The notes under the pieces were generated by a model. It searched no databases. It saw nothing but the letters and a program-made list of their open reading frames with translations, and had not been told where the DNA came from. Position numbers and translations under genes: made by a program. This document shows, piece by piece, positions 37,074 to 46,600 of a stretch of DNA of 64,000 nt (position 1 is its first letter; the number at the start of each line of letters is the position of its first letter). Source of the stretch: CBDIHP01 sp965279195 (lineage in GTDB: Bacteria; Planctomycetota; Planctomycetia; Isosphaerales; Isosphaeraceae); the NCBI GenBank assembly GCA_965279195.1, contig CBDIHP010000047.1, positions 248,001-312,000 of the forward strand, read 5' to 3'.

Positions 37074-38204
37074 ATGCACGCTCGTCGCCCGTCGTCCCGC
37101 CGGGGGTTCACGCTGATCGAACTCCTGGTCGTGATCGCCATCATCGCGGTCCTGATCGCCCTGCTGCTGCCGGCCGTGCAGTCGGCCCGCGAGGCCGCCC
37201 GCCGCGCCCAGTGCCTCAACAACCTCAAGCAGCTCGGCCTGGGCATGGCCAACTATGAGAGCTCCAACGGGTCTTACCCGATGGCGTTCTTCTTCCAGGC
37301 GTATCCGGCGGGCGCGCCCAACGGCGTGGCCGGCTCCGCCGCCGACGGCTTCGGCCCGATGGTGGCGCTCTTGCCCTACGTCGAGCAGGCCCAGATCTAC
37401 GCCGCGCTCAACACCAGCCTCGGCATGTTCTGCGACCACAACGCGACCGTCAGCTCCGTGGGCGTCGCCACCCTGTGGTGCCCCTCCGACGGCGTGACCC
37501 AGGGCGCGATCTACTCCTACAACGCCAGCGACATCTACAACAACCTGCCGTACAAGATGCGCTACTCCAACTACAAGGCGAGCATGGGCTCGCTGATGGG
37601 ACGCGTCACCGGCAGCGACGGCCTGGGCAACAGCACCGCCCAGCGCGCGGCGGCCATCCAGCAGCAGAACGGCGCGGTCATCTCCAACGGCTACGGCTCG
37701 CTCGGCGGCACCCTGTTCAACCGCCCCGGCGTCACCCAGTCCCCCGTCCGGATCGCGCAGGTCACCGACGGCACGTCGAACACCATCGCCTTCGGCGAGC
37801 ACGCCCACGGCCTGCTCTCCAAGAACGACGGCCCCCCGGGCTCGTTCTACGACTGGGGCTGGTGGACCTCCGGCAACTTCGGCGACACCCTCTTCACCGA
37901 GTACTACCCGGTCAACCCCCAGCGCAAGGCCAACATCCCGACCCCGGCCTTCGACCAGGGCGGCCCGATCATCAACGGCGCCTCGAGCTTCCACCCCGGC
38001 GGCGTGAACATCGCCATGTGCGACGGCTCCGTCCGGTTCATCAAGGACACGGTCGACACCTGGACCCTCCAGCCCAGCGGCCTGCCCAACGGTGTGACCA
38101 TCAACGGCGGCGTCTTCAGCTTCGCCGCCGGCATCAAGGTCGGCGTCTGGCAGGCCCTCGGCTCCCGCGCCGGCGGCGAGGTCGTCAGCGCCGACTCGTT
38201 CTGA
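37074..38204 (+). CDS. DUF1559 pseudopilin-like protein
   Basis: This 376-residue protein has the class III prepilin start RRGFTLIELLVVIAIIAVLIALLLP with the cleavage site after G. The rest has the DUF1559 features: ARRAQCLNNLKQLGLGMANYES near residue 40, a domain with GFGPMVALLPYVEQ, and the C-terminal H-P-G-G-V-N-x-x-M-C-D-G-S-V-R-F-I signature. Such proteins are very abundant in Planctomycetes and are exported via a type II/IV-like machinery; their function is largely unknown. It sits 229 bases behind the small lipoprotein gene. Confidence 0.95.
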   Translation: MHARRPSSRRGFTLIELLVVIAIIAVLIALLLPAVQSAREAARRAQCLNNLKQLGLGMANYESSNGSYPMAFFFQAYPAGAPNGVAGSAADGFGPMVALLPYVEQAQIYAALNTSLGMFCDHNATVSSVGVATLWCPSDGVTQGAIYSYNASDIYNNLPYKMRYSNYKASMGSLMGRVTGSDGLGNSTAQRAAAIQQQNGAVISNGYGSLGGTLFNRPGVTQSPVRIAQVTDGTSNTIAFGEHAHGLLSKNDGPPGSFYDWGWWTSGNFGDTLFTEYYPVNPQRKANIPTPAFDQGGPIINGASSFHPGGVNIAMCDGSVRFIKDTVDTWTLQPSGLPNGVTINGGVFSFAAGIKVGVWQALGSRAGGEVVSADSF

Positions 38205-38233
38205 TCGATTGATGAGAGAGATCGGCTTCCCAC

Positions 38234-38262
38234 GACGCCCCGGCCAAACAAGCCGGGGCGTC
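38234..38262 (+). terminator. Terminator hairpin behind the DUF1559 gene
   Basis: GACGCCCCGGC (38234-38244) and GCCGGGGCGTC (38252-38262) form a perfect 11-bp stem with a 7-base loop, about 30 bases after the DUF1559 stop, followed by GGTCGTTTCG. Confidence 0.75.
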
Positions 38263-38437
38263 GGTCGTTTCGAAGCTCGTCGATGGGTGCTGAGTCGGAA
38301 TCGCTGGGTGCGGGTCTTTGGCGCTGGGCGCGGGCCCGGAGGCCGCGTCGCAGCGCGCCCTACCAATCGCCCGGATTTGCGGTAGACTCCGGCGAATCCC
38401 TCTTCCCGACGAGAACTCGACTCACGGTGGATTCGCC

Positions 38438-39586
38438 ATGCTGCGCTCGCGTTGCATTGTCTGGCTGGCCGGGCTGGTCGTCGTCGCGTCGCCCATCGCC
38501 GGGGCGGCCGACGGCAAGAAGGTGTCGGAGGCCGTCCGGGCGGCGCTCCGGCCTTATATCGAGTCGCACTCCGTCGCGGGCGTGGTGACGCTCGTGGCCG
38601 ATCGCGACGGCGTCATCGCCGCCGACGCGCTGGGGTATGCCGACGTCGCGGACAAGACGCCCATGAAGGCCGACGCCGTCTTCTGGATCGCCTCGCAGTC
38701 CAAGCCCATCACGTCCGCCGCGCTCATGATCCTGGTCGACGAGAAGAAGGTCGCGCTCGACGATCCGATCAGCAAGTATCTGCCCGAATTCCGCGAGATG
38801 TGGGTGCTCGCCGAGAAGGACTCGGATCATCAACTGCTCAAGCGCCCCGCGCGGGCGGTCACGGTCCGCGACATCCTCCGCCACACCAGCGGCATGCCCT
38901 TCCGGTCGGAGATGGAGGTCCCCACGCTCGACGGCCTCCCCCTGCGCGACGCCGTGCGGTCGTACGCCCTCACGCCCTTGCAGTTCCAGCCGGGCACGAA
39001 ATACCAGTACTCCAACGCCGGCATCAACACCGCCGGGCGGATCATCGAGGTGGTCAGCGGGATGCCGTATGAAACATTCCTCGATGAACGTCTCTTCAAG
39101 CCCCTGGGCATGGCCGAGACCACCTTCTGGCCGAACGAGGCGCTGACGGCCCGACTGGCGAAGGCGTACAAGCCCAACGCGAAGAAGGACGACCTCGTCG
39201 CCACGAAGATCGAACAGCTCCGCTACCCGCTCTCCGACCGATCGCGACACCCCATGCCCGCCGGCGGCCTGTTCTCGACGGCGGATGATCTGAGCAAGTT
39301 CTGCCGGATGCTCCTCAGCAAGGGCACGCTCGACGGCAAGCGGGTCCTCTCCGAGTCGGCCGTCGAGCAGCTCTCGACGCGACAGACGGATCCAGGCTTG
39401 AAAGAATCCTACGGCCTCGGCTTCTCGACCGGCGGCGGCACCTTCGGCCACGGCGGTGCGCTCGCGACCAACATGACGATCGACCCCGGTCGCGGGCTCG
39501 TCACCATCTACCTCGTCCAGCACGCCGGCTTCCCGAAGGACGGCGACCGGGCCCAGGCCGCCTTCCGCAAGGCCGCCGCCCGATAG
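38438..39586 (+). CDS. Secreted class C beta-lactamase-fold serine hydrolase
   Basis: This 382-residue protein has a signal peptide (LRSRCIVWLAGLVVVASPIAGAADG). The active-site motifs are IASQSKP (S-x-x-K, about residue 86), YSNAG (Y-x-N) in KYQYSNAGINTAGRIIE and GHGGALAT as the KTG-equivalent H-x-G. It belongs to the beta-lactamase/transpeptidase-like esterase group (DAC and EstB-like); it may be a DD-peptidase or esterase. Resistance to beta-lactams cannot be inferred. Start ATG 38438; longer upstream frames lack a leader. A family-C-like repeat fragment (38300-38350) precedes it. Confidence 0.88.
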   Translation: MLRSRCIVWLAGLVVVASPIAGAADGKKVSEAVRAALRPYIESHSVAGVVTLVADRDGVIAADALGYADVADKTPMKADAVFWIASQSKPITSAALMILVDEKKVALDDPISKYLPEFREMWVLAEKDSDHQLLKRPARAVTVRDILRHTSGMPFRSEMEVPTLDGLPLRDAVRSYALTPLQFQPGTKYQYSNAGINTAGRIIEVVSGMPYETFLDERLFKPLGMAETTFWPNEALTARLAKAYKPNAKKDDLVATKIEQLRYPLSDRSRHPMPAGGLFSTADDLSKFCRMLLSKGTLDGKRVLSESAVEQLSTRQTDPGLKESYGLGFSTGGGTFGHGGALATNMTIDPGRGLVTIYLVQHAGFPKDGDRAQAAFRKAAAR

Positions 39587-39613
39587 GGCGAGCGGCCACG
39601 ATCGATCATCCGT

Positions 39614-40507
39614 TCACGTCGCGGCCGCCTTGCGCTTGGCGGGCTTGCTGCGTGCGTTCACGAACGGCTCCTCGACGCCTTCGAGCGCCTGGCCCGGCTC
39701 GATGGCGTCGAGGCGGCTGCGGGTCTGGGCGGCGTAGTCGGCCGAGAGTTCGATCCCGAGGTACGGCCGCCCGAGCTTCTTCGCCACGGCCAGCGTCGTG
39801 CCGCTGCCCGAGAACGGGTCGAGCACGATGTCGCCGGGGTTCGAGCACGCCCGGATGATCCGGCCGAGGATCTGCTCCGGCATCTGGCACCCGTGCCAGC
39901 CCGCGCGTTCCTTGAACGTGCCGCAGACCCGGGGGACGTACCACGTGTCGCTCTCGGCCGCGAACCCCTCGGGCACGTCCTGCGGCCGGAGGATCCAGGT
40001 GTCGTCCGGCACCCGGCCCTGGGGATTGGCCCGGATGTCGTCGTAGATGAGCTGACGCGCCGACGGCACGCGGATCTGATCGGAATTGAAGGTGAATTCC
40101 TTCGCATCCTTGGTGAAGTAAAACAGGTGCGCATGACTGCGCGTGAACTTCTTCTTGCAGTTGACCCCGAACGTGTAGTACCACACCACCCAGTTGCGGA
40201 GGTTCAGCCCGACCTCCCGGTGCGCGGTGACCTTCAGCTCGGCCGCGAACTCGTCGCCGATCGCCAGCCAGAACGTGCCGTCGGGCCGCAGCACGCGGGC
40301 GACCTCGGAGATCCACTTTTTGGACCAGTCGAGGTAGCTGCGGTCGTCCTTGCGGTCGTGGTAGACGTCGTATTCGTATCCGATGTTGAACGGCGGGTCG
40401 GCGAAGGCGAGGTGGACCGAATTGTCGGGGATGCCCGCGAGGACGTCCAGGCAGTCCCCCTGGATCAATTGATTGAGCGCCGGCAAGCGTTGTTCGCGTG
40501 GAAGCAT
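39614..40507 (-). CDS. DNA methyltransferase, beta class (orphan)
   Basis: This 297-residue enzyme has the catalytic motif ADPPFNIGYEYDVYHD (motif IV, about residue 36) ahead of the SAM motif LDPFSGSGTTLAVAKKLGRPYLGIEL (motif I, about residue 235), which is the beta-class order of N6-adenine or N4-cytosine methyltransferases. The target base and sequence cannot be told from the sequence. No restriction endonuclease lies nearby, so it is probably a solitary regulatory methylase. ATG 40507 starts MLPREQRLPALNQLIQGD; the region upstream to 40612 is less likely coding. Confidence 0.88.
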   Translation of the reverse strand: MLPREQRLPALNQLIQGDCLDVLAGIPDNSVHLAFADPPFNIGYEYDVYHDRKDDRSYLDWSKKWISEVARVLRPDGTFWLAIGDEFAAELKVTAHREVGLNLRNWVVWYYTFGVNCKKKFTRSHAHLFYFTKDAKEFTFNSDQIRVPSARQLIYDDIRANPQGRVPDDTWILRPQDVPEGFAAESDTWYVPRVCGTFKERAGWHGCQMPEQILGRIIRACSNPGDIVLDPFSGSGTTLAVAKKLGRPYLGIELSADYAAQTRSRLDAIEPGQALEGVEEPFVNARSKPAKRKAAAT

Positions 40508-40684
40508 GTTCGTCGGTGCCCGGCCAGCAAGGGTGCGCGTCTCGGCGGAAGCCCGGGGGTTCGTCCCCCGCGCGCAGGGCCGCCGTCCGGCGGCCTGCGT
40601 CACACCCTCCACTCTAGCACACGGCCGGGCCGGGCGCGAGCCGACTTCCCCGGCCGAGATGGCCGTCGACGCAAACCTTCCCGG

Positions 40685-41932
40685 TCAGGCCGGCTCGAAC
40701 GCCTGCGGCTCGGCCGGCAGGACAACCCGGAACGTCGAACCGCGGCCCGCGCGGCTCTCCACGCTCACGGTCCCGCAGTTGGCCTCGGCGAGTCGCTTGA
40801 CGATCGCCAGGCCGATCCCGTCGGCCACGTCGAGGTGGTGGTGCGCCCGGGTGAACAGGCGAGAAATGGCGTCGTGTCGGTCCTCGGGGATCCCCGGGCC
40901 GTTGTCGCCCACCTCCAGGACCACGCCCCCGAGCGCATTGCGCGTGGCGACCCGGATCTCCAGCGTCGGCCGGGCGGGGTCGCGATGCAGGAACGCATTG
41001 GTGATCAGATGATCGACGATCTGACGCAGGTGGCCGGGGTCCGCCCAGGCGACGCCCGCGTCGATCTGCAAATCGACATGATGGGGGATGCCTTCGTGTC
41101 GCGCGGCCACGCGCCGGGCGAGCGGGCCGATCAGCGCCGTCAAGTCGACCCGCTCGGGCCGCAGCGGCTCGTGCGCGACGCTGGCCATCGCCACGAAGCC
41201 CCGGAGCAGGTTGGACATCTGGGTGCAGAACCCCTGGATATCCCCGCCGGCGCGGCGGACCGCCTCGCGGTCGAGGTCGTCGCGGTCGGCCAGCAGCGAG
41301 GCGATCAGCGAGATCGAGTTGAGCGAGGCCGTCAGGTCGTTGTTGACCAGGTTCCCGAGCGCGGCGAGGTCGGCGTTCTGCCGGGCCAGCCGCTGGTTCA
41401 TCTCCCGCGAGCGGGCCAGCCGGGCCTCGCGCTCGCGCTTGAGGCCGATCATCTCTTCGAGCAAGGCCATGGTCATCTGCCGATCCGAGCCCAGCAGCAC
41501 CATCTCGGTCTGCGGCGCCCCGAGCATGCCCGGCCCGAACACGTGATAGCGCCCCAGCAGGTGCCGGCCGTCGACCGAGCGGTGGCCCAGCTCGACCACC
41601 AGCGGCCCCTCGGGCGCGGCCGCCAGCCGCCGGGGCAGGGCCTCCAGCTTGGACCGGCTGGCCTGCTCAAGCGTGTCGGCCAGCGCGCGCCCTTGCAGGT
41701 CCTCGGGCCCGTCGTGCCCGAGCCAGCGGGCGAAGTTGCCGTTGGCCCGCACCACGCGGAGGCCATCGTCCAGCACGATGCTGAAGTCGACCTCGCCGAA
41801 CACGCCGGTGCTCCTCGGGTTCAGCGTGTCCGCGTCCCGCTCGCGAGGCACCGGGCCGAGGCCGTCGGCCTGCGGGGCGCGTTCCCTCGGGCGGGACGCC
41901 TGCCCGGAATCCATGCTCGATGGGCCGCTCAT
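40685..41932 (-). CDS. PAS-domain/HATPase protein lacking the phosphoacceptor histidine
   Basis: This 415-residue protein has an N-terminal PAS-like domain (VDFSIVLDDGLRVVRANGNFARWLG, about residues 48-72), a coiled-coil (LLEEMIGLKREREARLARSREMNQRL), a dimerisation-type helix, and a complete HATPase with N-box LITNAFLH, G1 box VGDNGPGIPED and G2 box DGIGLAIVKRLAE. In the H-box the usual S-H-D/E-L is replaced by LVNNDLTASLN (about residues 195-205): the histidine position is Asn. It may be a pseudokinase or transfer phosphate by another route. It overlaps the cobalamin-binding gene by 4 bases (ATGA), with its ribosome-binding site GAGGAGG inside that gene. Confidence 0.85.
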   Translation of the reverse strand: MSGPSSMDSGQASRPRERAPQADGLGPVPRERDADTLNPRSTGVFGEVDFSIVLDDGLRVVRANGNFARWLGHDGPEDLQGRALADTLEQASRSKLEALPRRLAAAPEGPLVVELGHRSVDGRHLLGRYHVFGPGMLGAPQTEMVLLGSDRQMTMALLEEMIGLKREREARLARSREMNQRLARQNADLAALGNLVNNDLTASLNSISLIASLLADRDDLDREAVRRAGGDIQGFCTQMSNLLRGFVAMASVAHEPLRPERVDLTALIGPLARRVAARHEGIPHHVDLQIDAGVAWADPGHLRQIVDHLITNAFLHRDPARPTLEIRVATRNALGGVVLEVGDNGPGIPEDRHDAISRLFTRAHHHLDVADGIGLAIVKRLAEANCGTVSVESRAGRGSTFRVVLPAEPQAFEPA

Positions 41933-42714
41933 GGTCTCCTCCTCGAGCCCATCAGGCTCGGGATCAGACGCCTCAGCTCGCCCAGGTCGGCCGCGAAATG
42001 GTCGGCACCGAGCGACACAGCCGCCTCCGACCGCCCCCGGAACGCCGCGCCGCCGAGCACGACCCGGATCCCCGGCACCTCATCGCGCACTCGCGCGATC
42101 ACATCAGGAATTTCCAGCAAATGTTCCCCCAGTGCGCAGGAGAGGCAGAGCAGGCCGGCCCTCGAATCTCGGGCGAAGGTCGCGATCGCCCCGGCCGGCG
42201 CGCCCTCGCCGAGCATGTGCACCTGGAAGCCCGACGCGTGCAGCACGTCCGACACCATCAACAGCCCCAGCGCATGACGCTCGCCCGGTACGCAGCAGCA
42301 GACCGCCGTCAGCCCTTCCGCCCCCGACGCGCCGTCGATCCGCCAGGCCCGGCGCCTCCGCCCGTGGCCGTACTGGTGGATCAGGTCGCGCGTGACCTCG
42401 CTGATGTAATGCTCGTGCGCCACCGAGATCCGGTCGTGCTCCCACTCCTCCCCCGTATGCACCATCGCCGGCATGAACACGTCGGAGTATAAACGCTCGA
42501 CATCCCCCACCTCGCTGAGGTAGTGTTCCACCAGCGAGATCGCCCCCTGGCGATCCAGCCGGCGCAGCCTCTCGAAGTATTCGAGGTAGGGCGGCGTTCC
42601 GGGATTGGCCTGGGTCAGCACCGATTCGTCCAAAGGCTCCCCCCCTCGACGGGACGGCCGTGCATGTCGCGGCCCTTCGGCCCCGGCGCACGGCCCGATC
42701 GGGCACCGGATCAT
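41929..42714 (-). CDS. Cobalamin-binding protein with CarH-like W-x9-EH motif, probable B12 photosensor or sensor
   Basis: The protein (about 261 residues from ATG 42714; several in-frame upstream starts exist) consists of a helical B12-binding cap domain (about 40-120) and a Rossmann B12 domain (about 133-260). The base-off cobalamin signature appears as GERHALGLLM with His147. In the cap, Trp91 followed by nine residues and E101-H102 (WEHDRISVAHEH) gives the W-x9-EH motif known from CarH/LitR light sensors that bind adenosylcobalamin. There is no MerR helix-turn-helix. No methyltransferase partner is seen. The ATGA overlap with the PAS/ATPase gene suggests the two act together. Confidence 0.82.
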   Translation of the reverse strand: MIRCPIGPCAGAEGPRHARPSRRGGEPLDESVLTQANPGTPPYLEYFERLRRLDRQGAISLVEHYLSEVGDVERLYSDVFMPAMVHTGEEWEHDRISVAHEHYISEVTRDLIHQYGHGRRRRAWRIDGASGAEGLTAVCCCVPGERHALGLLMVSDVLHASGFQVHMLGEGAPAGAIATFARDSRAGLLCLSCALGEHLLEIPDVIARVRDEVPGIRVVLGGAAFRGRSEAAVSLGADHFAADLGELRRLIPSLMGSRRRP

Positions 42715-42954
42715 CGACCGGCCGCCGACGCGCCGACGCCCCATCTCAACACGCCACGGCCTCGGATCCCGGCCCCTTCCGCCCGTCATCCCTGACGAGG
42801 ATGGACCGGCCACATCTCCGATCATAGCCCCATCCGGCACGGCCCGGCAAGGAATTCCGAAGCGTCTCGCGCCCTCCCATCGGGAAACCCGTGCCCCTGG
42901 CATTTGCCTTCCTATGCCGTCCAAACATTTATGGAAAAACCTGGACGAGCCGCC

Positions 42955-43009
42955 CTACGACACAATGTAGTAGAACCGGCTTGACACCTCCTACGCGGCG
43001 TCGTAGGAT
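42955..43009 (+). promoter_or_regulatory. BlaI-type promoter and operator region
   Basis: CTACGACACAATGTAGTAG (42955-42973) is an inverted repeat with one mismatch per 8-base arm. TTGACA (42981-42986) and TAGGAT (43004-43009) are spaced by 17 bases, a good sigma-70 promoter. A second palindrome, TCCTACG-N6-CGTAGGA (42989-43008), lies between and over the -10 box. The blaI-like gene starts 26 bases downstream, so both palindromes are likely autoregulatory operators. Confidence 0.75.
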
Positions 43010-43034
43010 CGCGACGACGGATGGACGAGGATCG

Positions 43035-43508
43035 ATGACCGGGCCCGGAGGATCGGGGAGCATGGCCAGAGATGCGGCGGGACAGGGACAGGGGCAGGGA
43101 CCGGCCGGGGAGGGGGGGCGGCCGTCGCTGAGCGAGGCCGAACTCGCCGCGCTGCGGGTCCTCTGGGAACGCGGGCCGTCGACCGTGCGCGAGGTCAACG
43201 ACACGCTCGCCGGGCAGGGCCGCACCTGGGCCTACACCACCGTGCAGACGCTCCTCCAGCGCCTGCGGGGCAAGGGCTGCGTCGACGTCGAGCCCGAGGC
43301 CGCCGGCCTGGCCCACCGATACCGGGCCGTCGCCTCGCGCGAGGACCTCGTGCGAGACGGCCTCCGCGACCTCGCCGACCGCTATTGCGACGGCACCCCG
43401 GCCCCCCTCGTGCTCACCCTCGTCGAGGGCCACCGCTTCACCCCCGACGAGCTCGCACGCCTCCGCGCCCTGCTCGACCAGCAGGCGAAGAAGCGCCCGG
43501 ATGGCTGA
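43035..43508 (+). CDS. BlaI/MecI-family transcriptional repressor
   Basis: This 157-residue protein (ATG 43035; 43062 is another possible start) has the BlaI/MecI winged-helix: SLSEAELAALRVLWERGPSTVREVNDTLAG, TWAYTTVQTLLQRLRGKGCVDVEP, and a C-terminal dimerisation helix. In this family the repressor is cut or released when the membrane protease BlaR1/MecR1 (M56) senses a signal. The M56 gene follows after 134 bases. The palindromes in front of this gene are probable operators. Whether beta-lactams are the signal is unknown. Confidence 0.88.
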   Translation: MTGPGGSGSMARDAAGQGQGQGPAGEGGRPSLSEAELAALRVLWERGPSTVREVNDTLAGQGRTWAYTTVQTLLQRLRGKGCVDVEPEAAGLAHRYRAVASREDLVRDGLRDLADRYCDGTPAPLVLTLVEGHRFTPDELARLRALLDQQAKKRPDG

Positions 43509-43642
43509 TGGGACGTGAAGCATGGGCGATGGATCATGGGTGATGGGTCAACGGACTCGATCCTCATGACCCACCGACCCGCCGCCCCCTTCCCCCTCAC
43601 CCATCTCCCATCACCCATCCCCCATTCTTCAAAGGTCATCTC

Positions 43643-46600
43643 ATGTCCACATGGCTTGTGCAGACGCTGGCGGTGGCGGCGGGCCTGGCGATCCTGGCGG
43701 CGCTGGCGGGATGCTGGCGGCGGATCGGCCCGCGCACCCGGCACGCCCTCTGGCTGCTCGTGCTCCTGAAGCTGATGATGCCGCCGCTCGTCGTCGTCAC
43801 CTGGCCCGAGGCCACGCCGGCCGAGGCCAGCCTCGCCCTCGAACCGACGCCACCCGCCACGCCCGCACCGGAACCCGTCGCCGAACCCGGGCCGCTACCC
43901 CCGCCCGAACCGATCGCCCCGCCCGCCGTCGTGGCCGCATTGCCTGCCCCGGCGCCCGAGCCGATCCCGCTCACGCTCCCGCCGGAGCCCGTGCAGTCAC
44001 GGCTCGAACCCATCGCGCCGCCCCTGGAACCCGAACCCATCGCCGAACCCGCATCCATCCCGGCGGCGGCGCAATGGCTTCCCTCCCCGGCCGCCGGGCC
44101 GTTTCGCTGGCTCGACTGGCTCGTGCCCGCATCGCTCGCCGCCTGGCTCGTCGGCTCGATCGCCGTCGCCGCGAGGCAGGCGTACCGGCTGCTGCGGTTC
44201 CGACGGCAACTGGCGAGGGAGGCTCGCGAGAACATCTTCGCAGATCTGCCGCAGTGGATCCTCGACGAGTTCGCCGACGCCGCGCGGGGGCTCGGCGTGA
44301 AGCCCCCGCGAGTGGTCCGCACGGCGCTGGTCGACACGCCGCTGGTGTGGTGCCTGGGGCGGCCGTTGCTGCTGCTGCCCGACGCCCTCATCGAGGACCT
44401 GAGCCGCGACGCCTGGCGGGGGATCCTCCGGCATGAGCTGGCGCACCTGAGGCGCCGGGACCACTGGGTCGCGCGGCTGGAGCTGCTGGGCGAGGTCGCC
44501 TGGTGGTGGAACCCGCTCTTCTGGCTGGCACGCGTGCAGATCCACAAGTATGCCGAACTCTGCTGCGACGCCTGGGTGATCGCGCTCGGCTCCGACACGC
44601 CCGGCCGGCACGCCTACGCCTCGGCCCTGCTGTCGGTCTGCGAGCACCTCTCCAAGCCCCGCCCGACCCCCACGCTCGGCCTGGCGCTGGGCATGGGCGT
44701 GGGCGAGTCCGAACTCCCCGGTTCCCGATCGGCCCGAACGCTCGAAAGGAGGTTGCGGATGATCCTGGAAGAGCCCCCCGCCGGCCGCTCCTCGCGGCTC
44801 GCCCTGCTGCTCGTGCTGGCCCTCGGCCTGGTCGCCGTTCCCATCTGGCTGCACGAACGCGATCGCGCGTTGATCCGAGAACTCGCCGTCCTGACCGCCT
44901 CGCTGCGGCCCTCGTCCCCGGCCGTGCCCGAGGCCACGCCGGTCCTCCCGCCCGCGACCACCCCGGGGCTCGTCCCGTTCGAGGAGGCTCGCCCGCCCGA
45001 ACCGGTCGCGATCCCGGCGGCGATGGTCACCAACGCCGTCCTCCCGGTTCCCGGCTCGTTCGCGATCCCGCCGATGGATAACCCGCCGGCCGCGCTCCCG
45101 CTGCCCGACACGACGCCTCCGCTTGCATCGTCCGAAGACGGCGCCGCCCGCGCCCGGGCCGCCCTGGAGAAGCCGACCACGATCGTCCTCCGCCAGCAGC
45201 CCTTGCGGCAGATGCTGAGCACGCTCGGCAAGGAGACGGGGCTGATGTTCGCCCTCGCCCCCCGCTTCAAAGACGACTACGAGAGCCTGGTCCAGTTCCC
45301 GGGCTTCGGCAACTCCCTCAACGTGAGCCTCGCCCACGTCCTCAAGCCCCTCGGCCTCGTGGCCGTCCTGGACGACTCCGGCATCGTGATGATCACGGGC
45401 GACACCGGCCCGCAGACGCCCCGAGTCGCCACCTCGACGACCCCCGTACCGGCCAACACGGATGACGACCGGACCGACTACACCAGGCGCGGCGACGCGA
45501 TCCGCAACAAGGTCATCCCCAGGTCGGTCGTCTTCGAGAATCAGCCGCTCGGGGATGTGCTGCACGAACTCTCGAAGTCGATCCATGACGTCCGGCTCTA
45601 CTCGGCGGTGAAGGGCGAGATCGCCACGCGGGTCACCTTCCGATCCTCGGGCGGGAAGCTCCGCGACGAACTCGCCGCGATGCTCTCGCCCCTCGGGCTC
45701 TCCTATGTTGTCGGCTCGGAGGGTACCATCTGGGTCACGGACAAGGATCGGCGATTCGTCCACATGCCCTCCGGCCCGGCCGCGTATCCCCCGGGCACGC
45801 CGTTGAACCAGAGACTTTCCGATCGAATCGACATGATCATGGTCGATCAACCCTTCACCGATGCGATCGGTTGGCTAAGGGTCGAGACCGGGCTGAACTT
45901 CATCGTCGACCGCAGGACGGTCGCAACCGCGATCAAAAACGCATCCGTCGAAGCGATGAACGTCAAGCTTTCGACGGCCCTGAAGCTCCTACTGCAACCA
46001 CTGAACCTGACCTACAAAGTGGAGGATGACCGAGTCATCATCACCACTCCCCCCGAAGCCCAATTGGCGGCCCGGCGCCCTCCCGTGCCGACTCCCGCGG
46101 CCCCGCCGCCCGCACTTCCCGAAGCGACGAACGTGTCGGCCTCCATCCCGCCGCCTGCTGTGGCGCCCCCGGCGGTCTCGGCTCCGCTCCCCGAGATCCC
46201 GCCGCCCGGCGAGTTGGCGAGGCCCGCCCCCCCCGCCGCCCCGCCCGTGCCAGCCGAGCCCGATCCGTCGTTCTCACCCAGCGTCCTCCCGGCGCCGAGG
46301 CCCCCGGCGCCTGCGGAAGATCCGGCGCCGGCCCCCACGCCGTCGCCCGCCAAACCCGCCGCGCCGCCTGAAGTCCAACGCTCACCCTTCGAACTGGATT
46401 CGCAGGCCCCACCACCGACCACGGCGCGCGCTAAACCCGCCTCGCCGCCGGTCGCCCGTCCCCTCCGGCCGAGCCCCTCGGCACCCGTCCGGAGGGATGA
46501 CCTTCCGCCAGCGACGAGGGCCCGCGATCCTTTCGATCGGGGGGAAGCCGCCATCCCCCGGTCCGAGACCGAGTCGCGCGAGGTGCTCGTGATCCAGATC

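Noticed and set aside
38438..39586. Assigning the beta-lactamase-fold protein as a resistance enzyme linked to the BlaI/M56 pair
   Set aside because: It lies 4.6 kb away in another unit, and the motif set fits esterases and DD-peptidases equally well.
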